The notes below the pieces were generated by a model. That model worked only from the letters and a program-made list of their open reading frames with translations, was not told where the DNA came from and ran no database searches. This document shows positions 18,333-27,580 of a stretch of 64,000 nt of DNA, in pieces; positions within the stretch are counted from its first letter, which is position 1, and each line of letters starts with the position of its first letter. Source of the stretch: Carnobacterium_B sp045617425 (GTDB lineage: Bacteria; Bacillota; Bacilli; Lactobacillales; Carnobacteriaceae); NCBI RefSeq assembly GCF_045617425.1, contig NZ_JAZLIO010000001.1, positions 1 to 64,000 on the forward strand, written 5' to 3'. The translations under genes and the position numbers were made by a program.

Positions 18333-19247
18333 TTATTTATAATAGGAACCATGAGTGGCTCCACAAATTTTATAATTTTTTACTAATATCTTTTGGATTC
18401 TTGCCATTGGAATAGTGCAACCGAGCCAATCATACATAGTAGAAGTAGTTACTTTCAAATCAGGAAACAACAATTTAAAATCCTCTACTTGACGCAATAC
18501 TATTTCTTCGACAGATACTCTGTGACTGCACATTTTGCAGGAACAGGTCCGTTGAGTGATTACTAAATCAGAAAAATCACAATTTATACACCATAATCCT
18601 TTTTTAAGGAAATCATAAGTATAATTCGGGAACTTCTGTTGAAAAGCGGATTCATTCTGATGCTCTTTTATCATTTTATCTGCAAAATAGTAATGCTTTT
18701 TCGATAGTGGCAAAGCACGTTGATTCATTCGAGAAAAGTGCTCTTGGATTTGTGTAGGAAAAATAATTGAGCTGGCGGTCGGTGCGTTATATAATGTAAA
18801 AGCAGGATTTACAAAAATGAGTGCAGGATCAAATATAAGATTGACATTCCATTTATTCAATAGTTGTCGCATCTTAGTAGCAGTCTCATCTAACTTATTC
18901 AGTGGATTTCCAATTTCCTTGCCAGAAAATGTCAAGAAATGGTGCGAGTTGAATTGAAAACTTCCTTCATAATTTTTTACCTCAAATAACAAGACTTTGT
19001 CACCCGTCAAAATCAATGAATCAATTTGAAATGTACTTCCTTTTTCTGTAAACACCAAATCATTTAACACCAATGCGTCCATATCTAAAAAATTTTCTAC
19101 TAGTGAATCAAAGAAAAGTTCTCCTTCAAAGCCTTTTTGCATATTCATCAAATGAACTGATTCTTCATCAGACAATACCATCCGTTTATCTAAAGCTTCT
19201 AAGATACGTAAATAGTTTGATTTTTTCCGCTTTTTGATTGTTATCAT
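18333..19247 (-). CDS. NERD-domain protein
   Basis: The 304-residue protein has a nuclease-related (NERD) domain at about residues 35-145. The key stretch is FQIDSLILTGDKVLLFEVKNYEG, a D-x(n)-E-x-K arrangement like that of restriction-type nucleases. Near residue 220 are paired cysteines (CINCDF then CSCKMC) that could bind zinc. The substrate is unknown. A GAGGAGG site precedes the ATG. It is divergent from the GntR gene. A second NERD protein with a membrane segment is encoded at 25.5 kb. Confidence 0.7.
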   Translation of the reverse strand: MITIKKRKKSNYLRILEALDKRMVLSDEESVHLMNMQKGFEGELFFDSLVENFLDMDALVLNDLVFTEKGSTFQIDSLILTGDKVLLFEVKNYEGSFQFNSHHFLTFSGKEIGNPLNKLDETATKMRQLLNKWNVNLIFDPALIFVNPAFTLYNAPTASSIIFPTQIQEHFSRMNQRALPLSKKHYYFADKMIKEHQNESAFQQKFPNYTYDFLKKGLWCINCDFSDLVITQRTCSCKMCSHRVSVEEIVLRQVEDFKLLFPDLKVTTSTMYDWLGCTIPMARIQKILVKNYKICGATHGSYYK

Positions 19248-19439
19248 ATTTTTCGCCTCCTCTTTATTAAGTTACGCAAAAAATAAAAATACAAGTTCCT
19301 ATTTCTATCTATAAGAGTAGCCATTCAAAGTGGTTATTCAATTATTAGAAATTTGTCTTTTAAACAAGGTAAGTTATACTAATAAGGAAGACTTGATTTC
19401 GCTGTATAATTATTAAAAGATGGAAATAGGAGATTAGTT

Positions 19440-20150
19440 ATGAAAAAACGTGAATTTGTAGTGCAAGATATATTAAGCAAAATTTATCAAGAACATTATT
19501 CGGATGGTAAGTTGCCTACGCAAAGAAGTTTAGCTGTTCAATATGAAGTTTCACGATATACAATACAGGAAGCTATCAATAGTTTGAGTGATATTGGAGT
19601 GGTTCATGTTGTTCAAGGATCAGGAATTTTCATTCGAAAAGATGCTAAACAAAATCCTTTAATTTATAATTCGTTGACAAGAAATTCCTATAATAGAATT
19701 AGTTCAAAAATCATTTTTTTGGAAAAGCAGCCTGCTTTAGAAGAGGATCGTCAGATTTTTGAATTAGATAACGAACAATATGTTTGGGTATTTCAGCGTA
19801 TTCGTATAGTAAATTATAAAATAACTCAAATTGAGACTTCAAAATTACCGGTCTCACTTTTTCCAGATTTCACATCTCGTGTTGTGGAAGATTCTATTCA
19901 AAAGTATGTACAGCAATCAGGATATGATATTTCACATTATATAACGAGTTACACTCCTGTTTTAATCTCAAAAAAACAGTCTGAGTTGTTGCTTTGTAAA
20001 AAAGGCACTCCGGCAATGAAAATCATTAACCGTGGTATCCTAAAAAGTGGTCAAGTTTATGAATACAGTGAAGTAACAGCCATAGATTACTCATGTACCT
20101 ATATTATCCCGTTTAATAAGGAAAGTCATCAGACAAGGCAAAATGATTGA
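19440..20150 (+). CDS. GntR-family (UTRA-type) regulator
   Basis: The 236-residue protein has an N-terminal winged helix (SDGKLPTQRSLAVQYEVSRYTIQEAINSL-like region, residues 20-60, with VVQGSGIFI as the wing). The C-terminal part resembles the UTRA ligand domain of the HutC group. It lies next to the sugar-acid genes, and I infer that it controls them in response to a sugar acid or phosphorylated sugar. It is convergent with the dehydratase gene, with a shared terminator between. Confidence 0.8.
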   Translation: MKKREFVVQDILSKIYQEHYSDGKLPTQRSLAVQYEVSRYTIQEAINSLSDIGVVHVVQGSGIFIRKDAKQNPLIYNSLTRNSYNRISSKIIFLEKQPALEEDRQIFELDNEQYVWVFQRIRIVNYKITQIETSKLPVSLFPDFTSRVVEDSIQKYVQQSGYDISHYITSYTPVLISKKQSELLLCKKGTPAMKIINRGILKSGQVYEYSEVTAIDYSCTYIIPFNKESHQTRQND

Positions 20151-20153
20151 ATT

Positions 20154-20193
20154 CAAAGAGCCTACTACATATAAAGGTGTAGTAGGCTCTTTG
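20154..20193. terminator. Bidirectional terminator
   Basis: A perfect 16-bp stem (CAAAGAGCCTACTACA and its complement) lies between the convergent GntR and dehydratase genes. Confidence 0.85.
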
Positions 20194-20210
20194 CTTTGGA
20201 AATTTTTTTA

Positions 20211-21410
20211 TTAAGGTGTAACGATTGTGCCATCAGGAGTACGACTTTGTGTCCACTCGTGTGGTCGATAAACAATTGGATATTCTTCGGCTAATTCTTC
20301 ATTGAAGTCAACACCAATCCCAGGTTTATCAATAGGGTAAAAGTAGCCTTTTTCAGCTACTGGTACATGTGAAAATAGGTTGGCCGTATTTTCAGGAACT
20401 ACTATATTTTCTTGTACAGCAGCATTGTGAAGATGGATATTCAAGTGTGTATTTACAGCAATTCCAATGGGTGTAATATCAGATGGAGTGTGCCATGCCA
20501 TCCGAATCCCCATAGCATCACAAAAATGAGCTAATTTGATGGCAGGTGTGATTCCGCCTAATTGTGAGACATGTGCACGCATATAATCTATTTCACGGTT
20601 TTTGACTAAAGACTGCCATTCCATCGGGTTGTTAAATAATTCACCGGTAGCAATTGGCGTAGATGACTGAGAACGAATTTGTTTCAACCATTCATTTTGG
20701 TCAGGTGGTAATAAATCCTCTAAGAAAAACAAATTAAATTCTTCAGATTTTTTAGCAAATTGAACGGCTTGGTTAGGATAAAGACGTTCATGGACATCAT
20801 GGAGCATTTGGAATGAGTTGCCATATTTATTTCGAATAGCAGCAAACATTTTCAAGGTTGTATCCATGTATTGGTATTGATCGAAATAAGAACCCTCAGA
20901 CGTATTTTTAGGTGTATTCAGTTCAGTAGCTGGTCCGCCATAGAATCCTAATTGACAGCGGATATATTGATAACCTTCTGCAAGAATACTGTCGATCTCT
21001 CCATAGAGATCTTCTAAATTATCTGCAACGGCATGAGTATAACTGGCAATAGCGTCTCTAGATTTCCCACCTAATAACTGATAAAGCGGCATGTCACATA
21101 ATTTTCCTTTAATATCCCAAAGAGCCATATCTACTCCGGAAATAGCATTATTAATTACTGGTCCGTTTCTCCAGTATGAATTAACGGTCATCATTTGAAA
21201 CAAATCTTCAATATTGTTAGCATCTTTACCCATTAATAAAGGTTTTAAATACTCGTCAACCATACCTTTGACTGCTAATGGGCGTTGTTGAAAAGTTGCA
21301 CAACCATAACCAGTAACCCCTCTATTTGTTTCTACTTTTACGACTACTAAATTATGTCGATCTGGTTTGATGGTATAGCTTTTGATAGCTGTGATTATTG
21401 TTGGTTTCAT
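20211..21410 (-). CDS. ManD/RspA-type sugar-acid dehydratase (enolase superfamily)
   Basis: The 399-residue protein matches the mannonate dehydratase group of the enolase superfamily. Metal-ligand segments are LHDVHERL, FFLEDLLPPDQ and ATGELFNN, and RMAWHTPSDITPIG follows near residue 320. Members dehydrate D-mannonate or D-gluconate to 2-keto-3-deoxygluconate (KDG), though some have little activity. KDG kinase and KDPG aldolase genes nearby support a dehydratase role. The ATG at 21410 has an ACGAGG site 7 bp upstream; a TTG two codons earlier does not. It is divergent from the PTS gene. Confidence 0.8.
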   Translation of the reverse strand: MKPTIITAIKSYTIKPDRHNLVVVKVETNRGVTGYGCATFQQRPLAVKGMVDEYLKPLLMGKDANNIEDLFQMMTVNSYWRNGPVINNAISGVDMALWDIKGKLCDMPLYQLLGGKSRDAIASYTHAVADNLEDLYGEIDSILAEGYQYIRCQLGFYGGPATELNTPKNTSEGSYFDQYQYMDTTLKMFAAIRNKYGNSFQMLHDVHERLYPNQAVQFAKKSEEFNLFFLEDLLPPDQNEWLKQIRSQSSTPIATGELFNNPMEWQSLVKNREIDYMRAHVSQLGGITPAIKLAHFCDAMGIRMAWHTPSDITPIGIAVNTHLNIHLHNAAVQENIVVPENTANLFSHVPVAEKGYFYPIDKPGIGVDFNEELAEEYPIVYRPHEWTQSRTPDGTIVTP

Positions 21411-21611
21411 GTCCAAACCTCGTTTCTTTTTTTAAGACTACATGTCTATTGAAACATGTAAGAGGAACAACTGTCAATTTGGTATGAAAAGATAAGGTTA
21501 TATGAATAAAAACCAGTCCAATTATAAATAAAAAAACAAAAAACGTTGTTATATCAAAGGTTTAAGGGGGTTTTTTTGATTTTAGGACTGTTTTTATAAT
21601 TTAGAATGTTG

Positions 21612-21640
21612 TGCTATTATTCAAGTTGTAAACGGAAACA
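21612..21640 (+). promoter_or_regulatory. Extended -10 promoter and cre site of the sugar-acid PTS operon
   Basis: TGCTATTAT at 21612-21620 is an extended -10 box. TGTAAACGGAAACA at 21627-21640 fits the cre consensus WTGNAANCGNWWNCA fully and covers the likely start of transcription, so CcpA could block initiation. Confidence 0.6.
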
Positions 21641-21673
21641 AAAAATAATAAGAGAAAAAGGGTGGGAAATCAA

Positions 21674-23503
21674 ATGGAAAAAGAAGAGGTTGCAAAACAA
21701 ATTGTTCAATATGTTGGAGGCAAAGAAAATATCAATAATGCATGGCATTGCATGACTCGATTAAGATTCAATCTTAAAGATAAAGAAAAAGTAAATTATA
21801 AAGAATTAGAAAAACTACCTGGAGTAGTAGGTACAAAATTTCAAAGCGATCAATTGCAAATTGTTATTGGGACAAATGTAGTTGAATATTATGAAGTATT
21901 AACTAAAGAATTAGGTATTGAGAATGAATCAGATAGCAACAATAATCAACGAAATGAGAAAAAAGGGTTAGTGTCATTATTTATGGATACGGTTTCTGGA
22001 GTTTTTGGACCAATTGTACCAGCCATCGCTGGAGCTGGTATGATAAAGGGATTGATGGCTGGTTTAGTTGCTTTGAATGTTATTTCTAATGAAACACCGA
22101 CTTTCCAAGTAATTGATATGTTAGCAAGTGGAGTATTTACGTTCTTACCATTTTTTGTAGCGGCTTCTGCAGCACGCATATTTAAAACCAATCAATATCT
22201 AGCTATCGCAATTGCTGCAACATTGCAATTTCCAACAATGACTGCAGCGGCAGCCGCAGGAGAAATCTCAAACTTTATGCTTTTTAGTATAGTCCCTGTA
22301 CCCGTATTTAACTATGCTGGGACGGTCATTCCTATTATTTTTGCTATTTTAGCTTTGAGCTATATTTATCGCTGGGTTGATAAAGTCTTGCCAGAAATTT
22401 TACGCACCGTATTTACGCCGACAATTTCATTATTTGTTGGAGGACTATTTACTTTAACGGTAATAGGACCTATCGGAATTTATGCGGGTAATCTCCTTGC
22501 TGATGGAGTAAGTTGGTTGTTCACCATCTCGCCAATTCTAGCTGGTGTGGTAGTTGGGTTAATCAGACCAATTGCAATCCTTACGGGTTTACATCACGCT
22601 ATGACACCAATTGCGTTACAAAATTTTGCTAATCAAGGTTACGACATGTTAATGCCGATGATGTTTATGGCTAATATGGCTATAACTGGAGCAACGATTG
22701 CTTTATATAAAAAAGTTCAGACGAAAGAAGAAAAGTCGATCATCTTATCTTCAGCATTTTCAGGTCTGTTAGGTATAACCGAACCTGCTTTATTCGGGGT
22801 TTTGACAAAATATAAAAAAGCGTTCCTTGCAGCGACGATTGGTAGTGCAGTTTCTTCAGCTTTCATAAGTTTCTTTGGAGTAAGAATTTATGGTTATATT
22901 CTATCTAGTATTTTCAGTTTACCGGCATATATTGGACAATATTTTATCTATGCAGTCTTGGGAATTATCATTGCAATTGGAATTTCGTTTGCTATTACTA
23001 GCTTTTTAGTACCAAAGCAAGCACTAGAATACACTTCAAACGAAGTTCAGCTGAATGCCGTTACTGATGGTTTTTATGTTCCATTAGAAGATGTAAATGA
23101 TGATGTATTTTCAACAAAAATGATTGGTGATGGATATGCTATGAAATCGACATCAGGAGATATTTATTCTCCAGTTTCTGGTACAGTTCAAACTATTTTC
23201 CCAACAAAACACGCAATTGGTTTAGTAACAGAAAATGGACTTGAAATTCTTGTTCATATGGGAATTGACACAGTGAGTTTAGATGGAGAAGCATTTGAAA
23301 TCTTTGTCAAAGTAGGAGAATCAGTAACTTCTAGAACGAAAATTGATCATGTTGATTTAGAAAAAATTAGACAAGCGAAAAAAGATGATACGATCATTGT
23401 TGTTGTAACCAATATGGATAAAGTTGAAAGTTTATCTGGTCAACAGAATCTTGAAGGAGAACACCTTGCAGGAAGTACTTTAGGAAATGCCATTTTATCT
23501 TAA
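21674..23503 (+). CDS. PTS transporter EIIBCA, beta-glucoside family
   Basis: The 609-residue protein has an EIIB domain with the phosphocysteine in WHCMTRLRF (Cys26). An EIIC membrane domain spans about residues 100-450 (LTGLHHAMTPIALQNFANQG near 300). The EIIA domain starts near 490 (SPVSGTVQTIFP, then LVHMGIDTVSLDG with the active His). It imports and phosphorylates a sugar; the substrate is not clear from sequence. An in-frame GTG at 21662 is less likely than this ATG. It heads an operon with KDPG aldolase and KDG kinase genes. Confidence 0.88.
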   Translation: MEKEEVAKQIVQYVGGKENINNAWHCMTRLRFNLKDKEKVNYKELEKLPGVVGTKFQSDQLQIVIGTNVVEYYEVLTKELGIENESDSNNNQRNEKKGLVSLFMDTVSGVFGPIVPAIAGAGMIKGLMAGLVALNVISNETPTFQVIDMLASGVFTFLPFFVAASAARIFKTNQYLAIAIAATLQFPTMTAAAAAGEISNFMLFSIVPVPVFNYAGTVIPIIFAILALSYIYRWVDKVLPEILRTVFTPTISLFVGGLFTLTVIGPIGIYAGNLLADGVSWLFTISPILAGVVVGLIRPIAILTGLHHAMTPIALQNFANQGYDMLMPMMFMANMAITGATIALYKKVQTKEEKSIILSSAFSGLLGITEPALFGVLTKYKKAFLAATIGSAVSSAFISFFGVRIYGYILSSIFSLPAYIGQYFIYAVLGIIIAIGISFAITSFLVPKQALEYTSNEVQLNAVTDGFYVPLEDVNDDVFSTKMIGDGYAMKSTSGDIYSPVSGTVQTIFPTKHAIGLVTENGLEILVHMGIDTVSLDGEAFEIFVKVGESVTSRTKIDHVDLEKIRQAKKDDTIIVVVTNMDKVESLSGQQNLEGEHLAGSTLGNAILS

Positions 23504-23536
23504 AAACTGAAGATTAATTTTAAAGGGGTTTAAAGA

Positions 23537-24187
23537 ATGAAAAAGATGAATATTTTGCAACGAATAGAAAAAGCGGGAGTCATAGCTATTCTTAGAGGCG
23601 AGACAAAAGAAGAAGTTTTAGAAACGAGTCATGCGGTGATTAAAGGTGGAATTAAGAGTATAGAATTAACCTTTACTGTTCCTGAAGCCAATGAAATTAT
23701 AAAAGAACTAGCCGTTCACTATAAAAATCAAGCTGAAGTTGTCATAGGAGCTGGAACGGTTCTAGATGCAACAACAGCACGACTAGCTATTATGGCTGGT
23801 GCTCAATATATTGTCAGTCCAAGTTTTAATCCGGCTACTGCAGAAATGTGTAATCTTTACCAAATCCCTTACTTGCCAGGCTGTATGACGATTACTGAAA
23901 TGGAAACAGCTCTTAAAAGCGGTGTTGATATTGTTAAATTATTCCCTGGAAGTGTGTACGGTCCTAGTGTTGTCAAAGCGTTCAAAGCACCATTGCCTTA
24001 TCTAAATATCATGCCTACTGGTGGAGTAAACATAGATAATATGGCAGAATGGTTCAATGAGGGCGTAGTGACTGTTGGAGTTGGTGGAAACTTATTGGAG
24101 CCAGTAAAAAGTGGTGATTTTGATAAAGTAACAGAATTATCAAAACAATATATGGATAAATACTACGAAATAAAAGGACAAAAATAA
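23537..24187 (+). CDS. 2-keto-3-deoxy-6-phosphogluconate aldolase
   Basis: The 216-residue class I aldolase has IELTFTVPEANEII with the catalytic Glu, VVIGAGTVLD, SPSFNPATAEMC and the Schiff-base lysine in DIVKLFPGSVYGP near residue 137. It splits KDPG to pyruvate and glyceraldehyde 3-phosphate. The KDG kinase gene starts 1 bp after its stop. The related 4-hydroxy-2-oxoglutarate activity is possible too. Confidence 0.9.
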   Translation: MKKMNILQRIEKAGVIAILRGETKEEVLETSHAVIKGGIKSIELTFTVPEANEIIKELAVHYKNQAEVVIGAGTVLDATTARLAIMAGAQYIVSPSFNPATAEMCNLYQIPYLPGCMTITEMETALKSGVDIVKLFPGSVYGPSVVKAFKAPLPYLNIMPTGGVNIDNMAEWFNEGVVTVGVGGNLLEPVKSGDFDKVTELSKQYMDKYYEIKGQK

Positions 24188-24188
24188 T

Positions 24189-25202
24189 ATGGGGAAAGTT
24201 GTAACACTGGGCGAAATCATGATGCGACTCTCAACAAATCCTGGAGAACGTCTTGCACAAGCTCAACAATTTGAGGTCTGTTATGGAGGCGGAGAAGCCA
24301 ATGTTGCTATTTCGCTTGCTAACTATGGTCATGAAGTATCTTTTGCTAGCAAAGTTCCCAATAATGCTTTAGGCCAATCCGTTAAAAAATTTCTGAATAG
24401 TTATGGAGTGTCCACTACTCATTTACTTTTTGGCGGTCAGCGTCTAGGATTGTATTACATGGAAGCAGGGGTAGGAAAGCGATCAGCAAATGTAATTTAT
24501 GATCGATTGGGTTCAAGTTTTGGGGGCATGAAAAAAATGGAGTGGGATATAAAGGCTCTTTTTGAAGATGTTGATTTATTTCACATCTCTGGAATTACTT
24601 CTGCACTTTCAAAAGAATGGAAGAATCTGACAATAAACTTAATTAAAATTGCTAAAAAAGCTGGTGTTAAGATTAGTTTTGATATTAACTACCGTTCTAA
24701 GATGTGGAGTTTAGAAGAGGCAAGAGATACAATTAAATTAATTCTACCATATGTTGATTACTGTTCAGCTGGAGATATGGATGCCAGATATATTTTAAAT
24801 ATTCCTAAGTATAGTGGAGAGATAGACGGTAAAGATGAAATGGTTTATTACTATCAAGAAATGCAGAGACTGTTTCCTAATATTGAAGTTTTTTATTCAA
24901 CCAAAAGGATAGTCCATTCAGCAACTGAAAATGATTTAATCGGTAATTTATGGATGTATAAGAAATATTATGAATCTGATTGCCATAATATAAATCCTAT
25001 TGTTGACCGTATAGGAGGAGGCGATGCCTTTTCTGGTGGCGTTTTACATGGACTTCTATGTCAACATGATCCTCAAACGATTATAAATTTTGCAACAGCA
25101 GCATCTGCATTGAAACATACAGTCTATGGTGACTGTAATCAATTTAGTGTTTCTGAAGTAAACGATTTTTTAGAAACAGGAAACGGGAAAATAAATCGTT
25201 GA
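24189..25202 (+). CDS. 2-keto-3-deoxygluconate kinase (PfkB family)
   Basis: The 337-residue ribokinase-like protein starts VVTLGEIMMRLSTNPGERL with YGGGEANVAISLANYG, as in KdgK. The C-terminal anion hole and base read RIGGGDAFSGGVLHG, with GGGD in place of the common GAGD. It phosphorylates KDG to KDPG, the substrate of the preceding gene's product. Tight spacing shows one operon. Confidence 0.88.
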   Translation: MGKVVTLGEIMMRLSTNPGERLAQAQQFEVCYGGGEANVAISLANYGHEVSFASKVPNNALGQSVKKFLNSYGVSTTHLLFGGQRLGLYYMEAGVGKRSANVIYDRLGSSFGGMKKMEWDIKALFEDVDLFHISGITSALSKEWKNLTINLIKIAKKAGVKISFDINYRSKMWSLEEARDTIKLILPYVDYCSAGDMDARYILNIPKYSGEIDGKDEMVYYYQEMQRLFPNIEVFYSTKRIVHSATENDLIGNLWMYKKYYESDCHNINPIVDRIGGGDAFSGGVLHGLLCQHDPQTIINFATAASALKHTVYGDCNQFSVSEVNDFLETGNGKINR

Positions 25203-25354
25203 ATTATCGTTGAATTTAAGAATATATTATAAGAGAAAATAAAAGTTTTATTATGTAGTAATTAGAAAATAAGTATATTTTGAAACTACTGTGATGTATA
25301 ACAGTGTAAAGATCAATAGCATCATTTGTATTTTTATAAAAACTAATAATGAGT

Positions 25355-25389
25355 AGATACTTAAGAGTAATTCTTAGGTATCTTTTTTT
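25355..25389 (+). terminator. Terminator after the KDG kinase gene
   Basis: The 12-bp stem AGATACTTAAGA with TCTTAGGTATCT, one wobble pair, is followed by TTTTTTT. It lies 150 bp downstream of the stop codon. Confidence 0.75.
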
Positions 25390-25482
25390 ATAAAGTTAAA
25401 CATAAAATACCTATTAGTATTATTTTAAAGTATGATAGATAGGGTCTAGTAATTATATGAAATTTTGGAGGATATAAACTTA

Positions 25483-26196
25483 ATGGTAGAACTTATGGGA
25501 ATGTTATTTGGTATATATATTATAGTGTTTGGTATGCTAATCTTAAAAAGTTATTTAGATTTTAATAATTCAGATTATCAACTTGCAAGCAATCACACAT
25601 TTTGGCAAACTTTTTTCAATAAAGGAAATATGGGTGAATACAATATCTATCGTACTCTTGAAAAAATAAAAGGGACAAAACTAATATTAACGAATCTTTA
25701 TATTCCTAAAGAAGATGGTAGTACGACTGAAATTGATTTAGTAATGATTACAAAGTTTGGTTTTTTCGTTGTAGAATCAAAGAATTATAGTGGATGGATA
25801 TTTGGCGATGAAAAGTACCGTAATTGGACGCAAACTTTTCCAAATAAAAAGAAATTCAAATTTTTCAACCCTATTTGGCAAAATAAAGGACATGTTAAAG
25901 CATTAAAAGAAGTTTTGAATATTACTGATGAAACATTGATGCAGTCTTACATCGTTTTCAGCAATAATTGTGAATTAAAGAAAATTACAGTAACTAGTCC
26001 TAATGTCTCTGTTATCAAACGAAATCAAATGAGAAATAGAGTGAAAAGAGACTTAAGAAATCTTGCACCTAAAATAACTTCAGAGGATATAAAATTCTAT
26101 TTTCAAATACTTAAACCTTTTATGCATGTTGATGACAAAATAAAGCAATTACATATCGAAAGTATTCAAGAAAAACTAGGTCAATTTAAAAATTAA
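25483..26196 (+). CDS. Membrane-anchored NERD-domain protein
   Basis: The 237-residue protein has one N-terminal membrane segment (MLFGIYIIVFGMLILKSYL). A NERD domain follows from about residue 50, with TTEIDLVMITKFGFFVVESK and NYSGWIFG, again a D-E-K nuclease-like pattern. Function is unknown. I place the start at the ATG at 25483, after a GGAGG site; the TTG at 25465 overlaps that site. It is a single gene between terminators. Confidence 0.72.
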   Translation: MVELMGMLFGIYIIVFGMLILKSYLDFNNSDYQLASNHTFWQTFFNKGNMGEYNIYRTLEKIKGTKLILTNLYIPKEDGSTTEIDLVMITKFGFFVVESKNYSGWIFGDEKYRNWTQTFPNKKKFKFFNPIWQNKGHVKALKEVLNITDETLMQSYIVFSNNCELKKITVTSPNVSVIKRNQMRNRVKRDLRNLAPKITSEDIKFYFQILKPFMHVDDKIKQLHIESIQEKLGQFKN

Positions 26197-26391
26197 GTTT
26201 ATAAAGGATAGAGGTTTAAAAAAAGTATATCCAAATGATAGAAAGTGGACCAAAAACTTATAATAGTATCCTATTTGTCCAAAATAGTAAGTATATGTCT
26301 TTAATTTAGCTTGTTCTTGAGTGTTCTATTCGTTCAGGTGCTAAAGGTGTGATATGATTTAAATAAAGACAGAAATTTTGGAGGAAAGAAA

Positions 26392-26682
26392 ATGGAATTG
26401 ACACTTTATCGTAAAATTCATGTAAAAACACCAGATGAGAAAGTAATTACTTTGCAAAAACCTTTTGAATCTTCTACTATTCCTCAAAAAGGAGATTTTA
26501 TTAAAGATTCTATGTTTGTGGACCCTGATGAAATTGAGGTAATATCAGTAGATAAAAATGAAGCAGATCAAAAGGTAGCTATCCATTTAAGACCAATAGA
26601 AATGAACTACGCTACAGACGAACACAATCAAAATATGGTCAATGCTTATAAGGTAAATGGTTGGACAAGCGATAGCTACTAA
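26392..26682 (+). CDS. Small protein of unknown function
   Basis: I do not recognise this 96-residue protein. It is charged and soluble, without signal peptide or membrane segment. A strong TTGGAGGAAAG site precedes the ATG, and a terminator follows, so it is probably a real single gene. The upstream gap of about 195 bp has no clear promoter that I can define. Confidence 0.6.
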   Translation: MELTLYRKIHVKTPDEKVITLQKPFESSTIPQKGDFIKDSMFVDPDEIEVISVDKNEADQKVAIHLRPIEMNYATDEHNQNMVNAYKVNGWTSDSY

Positions 26683-26732
26683 AAATATAAAATGAAGCGT
26701 AAATAATGGAAAACACTAATTCCTAGCATCGT

Positions 26733-26772
26733 TAAACCCGTATCTTAAAAATGAGATACGGTTTTTTTTTTT
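26733..26772 (+). terminator. Terminator after the small gene
   Basis: The stem AAACCCGTATCT with AGATACGGGTTT is followed by a run of about ten Ts. Confidence 0.9.
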
Positions 26773-26872
26773 CCGGAAATAATTATCTAGCATGATAAAA
26801 GTTGCATCTCTTTCTAAATGTGTATACAATTAAAAAAGTATTAAAAATTTTTTAGTAAAGATAGGTGGATTT

Positions 26873-27577
26873 ATGGAAATTATTAAATTGATTGGGATTT
26901 TAATTATTGTTGTCGGTTTTGTTTTTAAATTTGATACTATTGCAGTTGTTTTGCTTGCAGCATTAGCTACCGCTTTAGTTTCAGGGATTTCATTTGTGGA
27001 TTTCTTAGCATTACTGGGAGAAGCATTTGTTTCTAACCGACTAGTAACATTATTTTTACTTACATTGCCTATGATTGGTTTAACAGAACGGTTTGGGTTG
27101 CGTCAACAAGCTGTAAAGTTGATTGAGAAGATGAAAGGACTGACGCCAGGTCGATTTTTGTCATTATATATGTTTATTCGTGAATTGGCAGGATTCTTTT
27201 CTGTTCGTGTTCAAGGCCAGACACAATTTATTCGTCCATTAGTTGAACCGATGACTCAAGCAGCAGCTAAAACAAAGTATGGAGAAATTAGTGATGAAGA
27301 TATCGAACGTCTTAAAGCACGTTCGGCAGCTACAGATAATTACGGCAATTTTTTTGCTCAAAATACATTTATCGCGGCAGCTGGTGTTTTGTTAATTGCT
27401 GGAACAATGGAATCCTTAGGCTATGATGTTTCAGCTGTAGCTATTGCTCAAGCTTCTATTCCAATTGCTCTGATTATGTTGATTATGGTAGCTGGATCCA
27501 ACGTTTTATTTGATCGAAAATTGCAAAAAAAATATGGGAATAAAACCAATTTGTTGTCACAAAAGGAGGAAAAATAA
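26873..27577 (+). CDS. DUF969 subunit, probable 5-oxoproline transporter
   Basis: The 234-residue membrane protein has about five or six hydrophobic segments and a conserved central part (FIRELAGFFSVRVQGQTQFI, ARSAATDNYGNFFAQNTF). It is the DUF969 family, which forms a two-part transporter with DUF979. Databases link the pair to 5-oxoproline because they sit beside pcp, as here. The DUF979 gene begins three bases after its stop codon. Confidence 0.82.
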   Translation: MEIIKLIGILIIVVGFVFKFDTIAVVLLAALATALVSGISFVDFLALLGEAFVSNRLVTLFLLTLPMIGLTERFGLRQQAVKLIEKMKGLTPGRFLSLYMFIRELAGFFSVRVQGQTQFIRPLVEPMTQAAAKTKYGEISDEDIERLKARSAATDNYGNFFAQNTFIAAAGVLLIAGTMESLGYDVSAVAIAQASIPIALIMLIMVAGSNVLFDRKLQKKYGNKTNLLSQKEEK

Positions 27578-27580
27578 TAA

